NCBI RefSeq assembly: GCF_003589595.1 | Contig: NW_020653712.1 | Coordinates: 1,430,537 to 1,494,536 of the forward strand | Direction of reading: 5' to 3' | DNA length: 64,000 nucleotides | Source of the DNA: Hyposmocoma kahamanoa | Lineage: Eukaryota > Arthropoda > Insecta > Lepidoptera > Cosmopterigidae | Part shown: piece by piece, positions 33,701 to 45,700 of the stretch | Numbering within the stretch: position 1 is the stretch's first letter | Layout of the letters: every line of letters begins with the position of its first letter | Program-made: the position numbers and the translations under genes | Notes under the pieces: model-generated | The model's database searches: none | The model's input: the letters and a program-made list of their open reading frames with translations, nothing else | Told to the model about the DNA's origin: nothing

Positions 33701-36700
33701 ATTTGTCTTTGAGTATAACCATGTGATGAAAAGGGGAAGGCGGAATTAAATCGTGTAATTCCATCACACACTCTCCGTGATATATCCTGTAAAATACCGA
33801 TAAGCAGGCAACTTTACGGCGGTGTCCAAGGCTCTGCAGCTTCGCTTCCAGCAATTCCGAGTCACCTATAAGCCTCTTGGCACGGTTGTCAATTGAATCC
33901 AAAGTGGCCCCTTGGTATGTAGCAGAGCCGTCGGGTATATGACCAGAAATAGAGACGAAATATCATTTAATTTGTTTGAAAACTATTCTGCAATATCACT
34001 ACTGTGACAACTGCGATTCGATTGTCAACCCGAATTCGAAAACGACCAGATTAATTTGAGCTTTGATATAATGGATGATAATTGCAAAATTACATGTTTA
34101 ATATTTAATTACCGATGAAATTTGATTCTGTTTGTTTTGTAAATAGATGTTTTGCTGTTTTTCCTCATACGACTGAATGGAAAAGCATGCCATTGTTAGA
34201 GATATTATCTTACAATAAATACAGAATATTTTTGGAATATACGGAGACGTACACACAGGTCAGTTGTTGGCCTTTCTATATTTCAGTGCAAACGAGAGTT
34301 GATATTTATAACTGATGTATCACTGACGAGTTACCAGGAATGTATGGTCCTTATTTTGTCTCTATTTCCTCGATGAGCAGAGCCATCCCAATACTATATG
34401 CAATACTATGCATCTCCTACTGTTATATCTAATTATGATTTATTTGTAATTTAAGTTAAATGTTTCACGCGCGTTTCTTTCGCAGCGTCATCGTCGATCG
34501 ATGCTCTTCGTATCTTGACGTCTGCTGCCGGCTGCCCAATCAACAATTTCCCGACAACCAAGAGAAAAACGAGAGTGAACAGGTAAGTCGCGTCTGTGTA
34601 CTCTTTTAACCTCTTAAAAAACTTTTTTTGTTTATGTGCATGTTACGTGATTATTCTTTTTTCGTTACCTCAGTAGTTTTATTCAAATTTGAAGAACATA
34701 TTACCCCTCTAAGGCTGCCTTTCCAGCAGAGATGTGTGAGGTAGCGAGGCGGTGCGAGGATGTGTAGCGGCGCTGTGAAACGATGTGATGTTTTCCACCA
34801 AAGCTGTGCGAGGATGCGTTACAAACTCTTTTCAGCTAAGGTGGACAGTGTCAGTTAAGGTGGTTTTCCACCGGCGAGGCGAGATGAGACGAGTGGAAAT
34901 GGTCTGGATTGACGAGGACGGGCAAGGCGAGAATTGAAATATTTGTTGATGTAATACTGAACCGTATTGCTGCCTTAATAGAGTTTTATACTCTTTAACG
35001 GAAACATGATTTCTCGATCTCGCGAGTGCTCGAGGTGGCTATTAATATCAATCGCGAGAGTGTGGGTTTTGAGATTTAAAAAAAGATGGTTTCATGTGAT
35101 TACTCTTCCGTTAACATATTTAATAATAACAATTTACGGGACATGTTGTTTCACAGCACACAGCAAAACAGCACAGAATTTTCACTATCCACAATCACAG
35201 CGCGAGATCACGATGGCTCGCGCGAGCTATTAGTGGCAATTTTTGGTGCAAATAAGCCGGCGAGATTTCTATTCTCGTCTCGCCTCGCTTCGTCACGCCT
35301 CGCCGGTGGAAAACTACCATTAGTGTCATACTTTCGGTAGTTCTAGTTTCCTATACCGTTTTGCACACACTCTTCGTCCCCGTATCCCTCGCACACACCT
35401 TTTGCTATTTTGTATATACAAATACTTAGCTCAGCTAACCCTTTTCCATTGGAGCTGCGCTAAGCGAAGCTAGAAAAATGTAATCCTATTGGTGGATTTT
35501 TTCCCTGCACACTGTTTAATTACGTCGCACATCTCTGGTGGGAAGGCAGTCTAAGAGTGGGAAATTAGAGGACGAATTCGGTTTATTGGATTTTATTCAG
35601 TTTCCGTTAATCGATTTCAATAAAACGTCGCAAATAACTGTAACGAACACAACGAAAGCGGATAAGCAAACTTGGGCGGTTCTTTTTCTTATAAAAAAAT
35701 TATGTCAGATCTTCATCGAGTATAATTGCAATACTTATTTTATTGAATATCACGATGTTTTTATTAACATTTTCTTGTGCAAATACTCAACTTAATACAA
35801 AGATCCGACAAGAAGCACATAGAAAAATTGGTGAGGTCCGCTGGTTCGTTCCGTAGCTTACTTGGCATAGCGTCTGACACGGTTTGCTAGACGACGTCGG
35901 TTCAAATCCAGATTGAAAGAATTTTTGTTCCATCTTTGTATTAATAATTATAATAAACTAGTGGAGTAATTTCACAATTTAATACTCCACTAACTTGTTG
36001 TTATTTATCTAAAAATTGCTAAGTTTGTAAGCTTTTACTATGAAAATATGCAGTATCGTTTTCAATTCCTTACAGGTTATTTGATTTTGAATTAGGGACT
36101 TAATCGTCTATAAAAACACATTTTATTTATCTCGATGTAAAGGACTATAAGCAAGGACGTTGCAATACGTCAAAAACGACGTGATAAAAAATATTATATT
36201 TTTTTATCGAGGGACTAAAACGAGCCTATGTAACCCCGAGGTGGTTAAACACACGAGATTTAATGAGGGTGTCTATTATTCCAGGGGTTTATGTTGACTT
36301 CGATATGTTGATCGTGAAAACCTTACTATTCACTTCGATTGCGTGAAAACAATAAAATTGTTTACGCTCTACAACAAAATCGCAAACCAAAATTCTTTAG
36401 ATTTCGCGGTGTTTTTTTTCCCACCAGACACATGCAACAAATGCAACAAAAGCCACGATTAGCTAGATTTAACTTTTACTGTACTTTTACTTTTGATACA
36501 AACTAGATCAAGTAATGGCTGTTTGATTTTGTTATAAAATCTACGTATTTGTTACTAACTAGGGATTAAATGATGCACTTTATTCCCGCTACGTAAGGCT
36601 ATATTGGCGTATATTTAAAGCATGAGAAGTGAAAAATATGTTTTCACCTCGAGACTAAAAACCAATACAAACCGTCGGAGTAATAGACAGCCGTAAAAGG

Positions 36701-39700
36701 CGAGTATGTGAACTAGACCAAATTTTACAGGAGAGGGATTTACCGTTATTACTTTATTGTTTCAATGGCTATGATGCCGACGATGCTTTACGTTGCGGCT
36801 ATCACACACACACGCGCGCACACGCGCACGCGTACTCACGCACGCACGCGCACACACCCAGAGAGACAAGCATATTCATACACCCACTCGCGCTCACGAA
36901 AACACACGTGATCTAACTCTTCAAATTAACACTTAAAGTCTACTTAAAAGGATAACACCTGGGAACACTTTTATTATTATGCCTTTTGGCCACATGTTGC
37001 GGGGTGATCTGGGGTCGACGATGATGATCACGTGGCCTCCTTTCAGATCCGGTCTCTCGAGGACATGTGCTCTGGGCAGGGACCAATATGATGCCGACGA
37101 TGCTTTACGTTGCGGCTATCACAAATCAGCTAATTATTCGTAAAATAAGTCTTAACTTTTCACTTGACATGCTTAGAATAATAACGCATAGAATGATAGT
37201 TTCATATCAAACGAACTGTCACAAGTGAGGCAAAAATCAAATTCATGTAGGCTAGTTTTAGTAGTAGGTTAATTTTCGGTTTTAGTGAATATTTATATAA
37301 AAATACAAGTTGAAACGCGTTACTTCCTTGTGGAATGTGATGTTAGTATCTATTTTATGTTTGTCTGACGTATTTTTACACTCATTCACCGTACATTTCG
37401 TCATTTTTAGCTAAAATTCTGGAGCTGTTCGCGGTGCAAGTTGACCTTGAGCACTGAAGGCCCGCCCGCTCGTGTAAGCCCTTTTGGCGCGCTTCAATTT
37501 GCCTCACTTAGCGTGTGCGGACTAGGTTTCTATAAGTTATTATTCTAAGTTGACATGTATATGTAAACAATCAATCAACATGACAACAAGCAAAGATATA
37601 AAATATAGTATACGAAGGAGTCCGTAACAGGCTACGACTTTCATTTTTGCACAGCAAGCATTAATTTATATAGTCTACGGACTGATAACAATATATTCCC
37701 GTAAATGACGCTAATTTAGTTGCCACGACATTTTCGCGAATGTGATTTGGCTATTAAATTACTGAAATGGAGACTCATAGGTAATCAATTGCTAGTTACG
37801 CGTAACTGCACTATCCCCGACGATATGTATTGGCTCACTTTAACCCCTTAAAAATATACTGTTTTATACACGAGTAAGTCCCGAAATTGAAATAAAAAAT
37901 GCGTGAAAATCGTGAACGTTTCAATATTAAACAGCACACTTTACAGGTGCCTAATTCTGAGGCTCATCGCTCTGGCTGCGGCTGGCGTAACCCTGAAGGG
38001 CTTGGAATGAAGATTAACAGTGGTACCAATGGGGAAGCCAACTACGGAGAGTTTCCTTGGGTGGTCGTCGTTTATAGGTTAGTAACTGGATCCCAAGTCT
38101 GCTTATTTTGGACTAGAAACTGATATGAATCGGGCGTAGTGCGCAAATGCTCTAACTATACGCATGTAAAATCAATATATTTCATTAGTCTTGTGCGGAG
38201 GGAAGGTGGGAAAATTAACTACGTGATGAAAATATTCAACTTAATCAGTTGTCACGTGACTCCTGCCCACCTGGGGGGTGATTCACGTAATCAAACCGTT
38301 CCGATATCGTAGCGATTTAGTCGTTGAATTGCTTTTTCGTATTCACGTGTGATAGAAAACGTCAACGAGTCCAATTTTAAAGTCGTTCGATTTAAATGTC
38401 GTTAAAGCGTATTTTGGTATATGAATTGAACTTAAATCGACTCTACACATCGAGTATATAACCAGAAATAGAGACGAAATGTCATTTAATTTGTTTGAAA
38501 ACTATTCTGCCATATCATTACTGTGACAACTGCGCTCCGATTGGCTAGCCCGAGTTCGAAACAATTGACGGGTGTCGTCAATGGGTGTGTCGTCAATTGT
38601 TTCACTTCAAATCGACCAGTTAACGTGAGCTTTGCTGTAATGGACGAAAATTGCAAAATTACATATTTAATTACCGATGAAAAAATCGCGGGTAGGCGCC
38701 CAAGTAAAAACACCAAATTTTTTCTGCTCTCTATTTTTATTCATTTAAAATAGTAAATGTGTATATTCCTTAAAATTTAGCTCACATGCACTAAGGTTGA
38801 CTGTTTACTTACTCTCACACAAACTTTTACACCTTCACAATGGACACTTCAGCAGAGCAACTCAAGAAGAGTATTGATGAACTATCCACAATGTTTAGTA
38901 GCAGGATGGGGGAATTTGAGAAAAATCTCCACCAGCCCAGCGGTACTGCTACCACAGTGAAGAGTATTGCAGCAGACTTCAACTCTTTCAAGGCCTTCGT
39001 CTGGAAATCCATCAGCATGCTCAAGTCCCAGGTAGAGCTCCTGCATGTTTGTTTGGACCGTCTCGAGACACACTCCCGCAGGAAGGTCTTACTGTTTCAT
39101 GGAATCAAGGAGGATGTTGGTGAAGACACAGCAAAGAAAGTTTCGGCCATATTATCCAACCAATTAAAGTTGTCCAGTATGGATCACGAGGCATTTGAAT
39201 CTTGCCATAGATTAGGTGCGAAGAGGGACTCTGCCCGGCCTATATTGGTTCGTTTTACTACAGCACAACTTCGGTCCAAGGTATGGAAGGCTAAAACGGC
39301 ATTGAAAGGTTCCAAAACTTCAATCTCCGAGTTCTTGACAAGACCCCGGCAGGATGTTTTTGTGGCGGCTCGAGGTCACTTCGGTATGAAAAGGTGCTGG
39401 TCGACCGATGGAGTGGTAATTATACTTCTTCCTGACAAAAGCCGTAAAAAGATTGTTTCCTTGGCTGAGCTGAAGTTATTGATGTCCCAGTACCCCAAGG
39501 ATTCCTCGCCGCCTGTCCGTACTGTGAAGTGAAAGAGCATTCTGCTGGGTTTGTTGTTACTATTATATTTTGTCGGCTTATACTGTTTCCGTCTTTTTGT
39601 AATAATATGGGGTATTCATCATGTTTTATATAATATTTTGCACACAAAATTGAAATACCTCCGTCAATTCACTTTTAATCGGAGCACCCATCAAGTGTCA

Positions 39701-42700
39701 CTTTCTTTTTTTTTTCTTTTTTTCTTTATTTGGCTCTGTTCGTTCAAAAATTACAGGCTAGGGTTATAAACCGTTCTGCCTCGTCCCAGGCTCACTTTCT
39801 TTTATATGAATGGAAAATGTATCTTAGAATAGTTTTGCAATACATATGGTATCATAATATTACCCTCACAGTGTATGTATCATTAGAGTAGAATTTCGTT
39901 TTAATGTTTCATTTTTCATTCATACCTATTTTAATTATTATTTTTAATAGTTCTAAGTAATTATTGTTTGTTTGTTGCTCTTAAATTTCAGTTTTTATTT
40001 TTGTAAGTTTGGAGTTACTCGTCTTGTCAACCTGTGCAGTGGGTTATTTGGAAATAGCGTATTTTTTTTTTTTTGTTTTGTTTTTTTTTTTTCGTATTTT
40101 CTTTACATATTTATTTAGGTTTATATAACTATATATATATTTTTTTTATTTTTTACAATGTTTATTGAAGATGATTATTTTTCTTGCTCTTCAGATGATT
40201 ATATTAGCGCCCAAAGTCATAATACTTCACTTTCAGATTCTGAACCTTTGGAAGATAAACTTCACGATGTATTTGATAATTATAACAAATTCCTTTCCTT
40301 AGTGCACATCAACGCGCAGAGCATTCCTGCTCACTACAATGATTTTCTTACATCTTTTAGCGCCGGCATAGTTGATTGTATTCTTGTGTCGGAAACCTGG
40401 CTGAAACCTACTTTACCTTCTACTAGCTGTTCCATTCCGGGATATAAACTATTTCGTAATGACCGTGTCGGGTGTGGTGGAGGTGGTGTTGGCATTTACC
40501 TTCGTAGCCACATCATTGCTGATGTTGTTTGTTGCTCTCAGTCACTATACACGGGTTCCTTGGAACATTTATTTCTTTCAATTGTAGTTCACCACAAAAA
40601 AATCCTGCTTGGCGTTTTATATAGCCCTAATGATAAAACAGAATATTTTAACGTCTTGGAAAGTACTTTTGAAAACTTGGTCCCCCTTTTTGACCATGTC
40701 ATTGTAATGGGTGACTTAAACACGTGTCTCCTCAAAAATGACAGTCGAGCCGTCAGGTTGGCAGCTTTGACGTCTGCGCTTGATCTCCAAGTGCTAAATA
40801 CAAAGAAACCGACCCATTACTTTCCTAACTGTAGACCTTCCTTGCTAGATTTAATTATTGTCACTAACCCCAAACTGGTCATTTCGCATGGGCAGATGAT
40901 TGCTCCCTTTTCACATCACGACTTAATTTATCTTTCTTACAAAGTGCGTCCACCTAAAGGTAGGGGAAAAGTCCTTCTTTTGCGAAATTTCAAGAATTTG
41001 AATCTGGATCGTTTGAGAGAAGATATGAGATGTATTGACTGGTCCGTATTGTTTTCGTCTGACAGTATTGACGTAATGGTTGATATCCTTAACACTGAGT
41101 TGGTGAAGGTTTATGACTCCCATGCTCCTGCTCGGCCTGTGCGTGTCAAACGTGCGCCGGCTCCTTGGCTTTCGCCTGAAATTAAAAGAGTTATGGCAAT
41201 GCGTGATAAAGCCAAATGCCGTCTAAAACGTGAACCCTCTTCAGCAAATCTAGACGCGTATAAGAAGTTACGCAATCTCAGCAATAGAATGTGTAGGGAT
41301 GCCAAACGTCGCTACTTTCACTCTACCATACAAAATCTTTCCCAAGCTCAGGTGTGGAAATTTTTACATTCCGTAGGTGTTGGCAAGTCGTCCTTGGATG
41401 TTTGCCAAAACAACATAGATCTCGATGCCCTGAACTCCCACTTTTCCACGCCGCCCATCATCCTTAACTCTCGCACTAAATCGAATACTCTAACTTTTCT
41501 GTCTAATCTTGCGTTACCTGATTGTCCCCCTTTCACTTTTAGTGCGGTCACAGAGGATCTTGTAAAAAAGAGTATCCGCTCGATTTCCACTAAGGCCATT
41601 GGCAGTGACAATTTGAGCCTCGAAATGATTCTTCCCGTGCTGGAGGACATTGCGCCGGTTATTACTTACATCATAAATTTTTCTCTCTCGCGCTATGTCT
41701 TTCCAACTCAATGGAAAAAGGCTTTTGTCATACCTCTCCCTAAAATCCAGAATCCTACATCTTTTTCACAATACCGTCCTGTTTCCATTCTCCCCATTCT
41801 TTCTAAAGCCCTAGAATCCATTGTACATACACAACTTTATTCTCATCTTACCTCCTATAATCTTTTATGTCCGTTTCAGTCTGGCTTTCGTCCATCTCAT
41901 AGCACTATTGGAGCATTACTGAACATTACGGAGGGCATACGTCGTGCTATGGATGAAACGAAACTCACTGCCATTGCCCTCTTGGATTTCAGCAACGCTT
42001 TTAACTCTGTTGACTTCGACATTCTTCTTGGTGCCCTTCAGGCTGTTAATATCCCCTCTCCTATTATAAGTTGGTTCTCTTCGTATCTTTTCGGTCGCCA
42101 GCAGAGCGTGAAAATCAATGATGGCTCGTCATCTTGATCTAACTTAACTGCTGGTGTGCCCCAGGGTGGCGTACTCTCTCCTTTACTCTTTTCTATTTTT
42201 ATTAATAATATTTCCCGTGTCATTTCTTCTCCCTTCCATTTATATGCTGATGATCTTCAGCTTTATCGTAATTTTGAAGTGGGCGAGGTAGCGGAGGCAA
42301 TTGCGTCTATCAACTGTGATTTGTCTGCCATTCAGTTATGGGCCAAGTCATTTGGCCTTTTGGTTAATCCAGCCAAGTCTCAAGCAATGATTGTGGGCAG
42401 TAGCAGATTGAGGTCCAAGTTGGACTGGTCTTTGGTACCTGCGCTGGTATATGACGGAGTTCCAATTGCATATACTGACAAGGCTAAAAATCTCGGGTTA
42501 GTAATGGACTGCACCTTGTCTTGGACTTCTCATGTCAATGAGGTCAGCAGACGAATGTACTTCTCATATCATTCTCTCAAACGTCTCCAATACTTTCTTC
42601 CTTTTCACACCAAAATTATGCTTGCGCAAACTCTTTTACTCCCTATTCTTGACTATGCCGACGTTTGTTACTTGGATGCGACCGAAGACCTTTTAAACAA

Positions 42701-45700
42701 ACTAGAGCGTCTACAGAACCTGGCTATCAGATTTATTTTCGGTCTCCGAAAATTTGATCACGTTTCCGAATTTCGTGCTCGGTTAAAATGGCTCCCAATC
42801 CGCCTTCGCCGTGATGTGCATATCCTGTCCACCCTTTTTAATATACTTCATGACCCAAATTCTCCTTCCTACCTACGTTCCCGGTTCCAACTGCTTCCCC
42901 CTCCTAGCCGCTCAAGGCGTCCGTGCATCACTAAGATGCTCGTTCATCCTAGTTGTAAAACAAATTTCTTTTACAACTCCTTTTCCTCTCGTGCAGCGCA
43001 GCTGTGGAACAGACTCCCTTCCCATATTCAGTCTAGTCCGTCAATTGCTTCCTTCAAGAAAAGGTTGATAGCGCACTTTCTTGCTGAACTCTCTTAATAA
43101 TCATCATATTTGTATATGTGTAAGTTTATTGATACAATGTATTATACGTTATGTAGTCTATTTATTTATATACTATTTTAATTATTTAACGGTAATTTTA
43201 TATATGCATATTTTACACATGTAGATTATCATCTTTTGTTATCTCTTTTGCACGCCGTTCCCCGCTTAAAACCTTTGCTCTCACTGCCTTGGGTTGGCTG
43301 GAAGAGATCTCTTTTAGAGATAAGTCCACCTTTGCTCACCTTATGTTATTTTTTTGTTTCTGTTTATTTGTTTGGTGCAATAAAGAATATATATATATGA
43401 AATGTGATTCCGTTTGTTTTGAAATTAGATGTTTTGTGTTTTTCCCACACCACCGAATAGAACAGCACGGCATTGTTAGAGATATTATCTTTATTACAAT
43501 AAATACAGAATATTTTTTGGAATATACGAGAAGTACACACAGGTCAGTAGTTGGCCTGTCTATGTTTCAGTGCAAACGAGAGTTGATATTTATAAGAGCT
43601 GTATCGCTAATGTGTTACCAGGAATATATGGCCCTTATGTCGTCTCTATTTCTGGTTATATACTCGATGACTCTAAACGACAAGTCATACGTATTCTGCT
43701 AAAATTTTGACAGTTCTTTCAATAGATTTCGACGACTAAATGTCATATTCACAATCCAAGATGTCGTCCATTAGTCGTTACGTTTCGATTCTAATCATAT
43801 CAACTTTCGTTCAAGTGATTCGTGAATACTCATTTTGGATAGGACTTCGATCGAACGACTACGTAACGTCAACGACTGCTCAAACTCAAAATTGTACTGT
43901 TTGGAAAATTGTTTGGACCTATGGAGATCTAAGTCATATCTTCTTCTCCTGCCCCTCAATTGACCACGATACTTTCATATCCGAACTCCTGGCAATCAGT
44001 GTTCCACTCCCCACCTCCATAACAAGTTTATTATATTTATGGAACATAAATGTTTACAATATACCATCTTTCGGGCTCCAAGTCAGCCCCGCCTGCACGT
44101 GGTGCACCCTGCCGTATAGCGAAAGGAGCTCTGGCCAAAATTAAACCTAGTATTCCCAAGGAGGGTTGACGTCAGGCAGGCGGCCGGTCATAAAACACAC
44201 AAGAGTGAAGAAGATGTTTACAATATTCTGGCCTTATTTATTGAAAACAACAATATCAAGCTTTATTATGTATGCCGATATATAATAGCTACCCACCTTC
44301 CCAAAGCTTTTTCATCCAAATTCCGTATCTCTTCCATAATCTGTAATTCTGTTTTCAAAACCCTTTCATTGGCTAAATACGAAGGCAAAGCCACTAATAT
44401 TAAAAAAAACTTCCAGTTAAGGCTTAACTCACACTGGCGCAAAGTCAAAGCGTCGAGTCGCGTCCTGTTATTCAACCACACCGCCTGGAGACGCGCGTCG
44501 ACGCGTGAAGTCGCTCGAATGCTACCAAACGTCGACGCTCGATTCCATATTTGCAAAACACAAATTTGTACCTTAATAATGGGAAAATAGCATTGACTTA
44601 CAAATAAATGGACGACGGGTCTAATACAAAAACCACGAAAAAAATGTCCCAAGTCAACCTATTCGAAATTTAAATTGTAATGTCATCGCAATATCGCGCT
44701 GTCAGTCGAACAAATGAAGACTAAAGCGGAGTTTGGCGCTCTGTATACGATTTTAGCGCCTTACAAGTGCACACTTTTCAGCGCGAACCCGACGTCCATA
44801 TAATTGTAAGTCAATGGAAAATAGAGATAAATATGCTATAGGCGAAAAACATGACGCGTCACGACGCTTCGACTCTGCGCCAGTGTGAGTTGAGCATATT
44901 TTCATGTTTTTAAAATTTTCTATGTATTCGATCGTTGTATTAATAATAATAACAATATTTATATGGCTTCCATTTATTTCACTCGTGAGTTCGGGTGTAA
45001 TTGTGGCGTCTATGTGTGTATTCATGGCACCCGAGATTAGAGATGGGAAAAACTGCTTATTTTTTTAAACGTTTAAACGTTGTAGCTTTTTATAAAAGCG
45101 TGCTTTTTAAACGCTTTTCACATTAAACGCGTTTTAGTTTGAAGCTTAAAAAATCGTTTAGACAAACGTTTAAGCGCAGAGACTTTCATGTTAAAAAAAG
45201 TTTGCAACGTTGTGTCGATAGCGAAAAGAGAGAGTAGACCACTAAAGGTTTTAAGATAAGTAAGTTTATTTGTAAAACACGAGGTTTATTTATAAAATTA
45301 TTATGTACATTAACGTATTAATTTGTTTAGGAAACATAGATGGCGAGACTTGAAACATAAGCAGGTTGTACAAAATTTAATTGTTGAGTGTGGAATTGAC
45401 CAACGGTTACCCTTAAAAAGGCTTAGGCTTAAGTGCTTATTTTGAAAAAGCAAAGTTTTTAAAGTGCTTTTCGTTTAAACGCTCACCTCTACTCGCGATT
45501 TCCTAGAGCAGGACTATGACTGTGTAAAAAATAATAAATAAAAAATCTTTATTTTAAATTTTTATTGAATTTATATTCAATTACTTTTTTGGGAAAATAC
45601 TTCTCTAGTTTGTTATAATTATTAATACAAATATCGAACACTCAGAAACGGCCGGATTCGAACCGACGTCTTCTAGCATACCGTGACAGACGCTATACCA

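Larger units (their letters stand above)
34610..35660 (+). repeat. Repeat F split by nested MITEs
   Basis: 34610-34713 and 35551-35660 are the two halves of a repeat F copy; compare the uninterrupted 14110-14340, where cctctaagggtggctaatta is continuous. The insertion at ctaag carries another element inside it. Confidence 0.7.
38683..43396 (+). mobile_element. Near full-length non-LTR retrotransposon, two ORFs
   Basis: About 4.7 kb inserted into MITE-B. The target duplication atgaaa occurs at 38677-38682 and 43397-43402. It has a 5' UTR, ORF1 (38840-39532), a T-rich spacer, ORF2 (40158-43097, one stop), and a 3' end gtgcaataaagaatatatat without poly(A). Apurinic-type endonuclease plus reverse transcriptase, with no RNase H visible, fits the Jockey superfamily, perhaps the CR1/L2/Daphne group. 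The clade is a guess from motif style. Confidence 0.92.
38448..43669 (+). mobile_element. MITE-B copy split by a non-LTR retrotransposon
   Basis: 38448-38682 and 43403-43669 are the two halves of one MITE-B (catcgagtatataaccag ... ctggttatatactcgatg). Its own target duplication is near-perfect: actctaca before, actctaaa after. Confidence 0.9.

Noticed and set aside
36772..37123. CRISPR-like array of direct repeats
   Set aside because: Only two repeat units with a 280-bp spacer, in a eukaryotic intron.
40158..43097. Two separate genes split by the stop at 42137
   Set aside because: Frame and domain order are continuous across the TGA; this is one retrotransposon ORF2 with a nonsense change.
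43740..44144. 134-codon ORF as a host gene
   Set aside because: Its second half matches the Jockey ORF2 C-terminal pattern and its first half is repeat M sequence.
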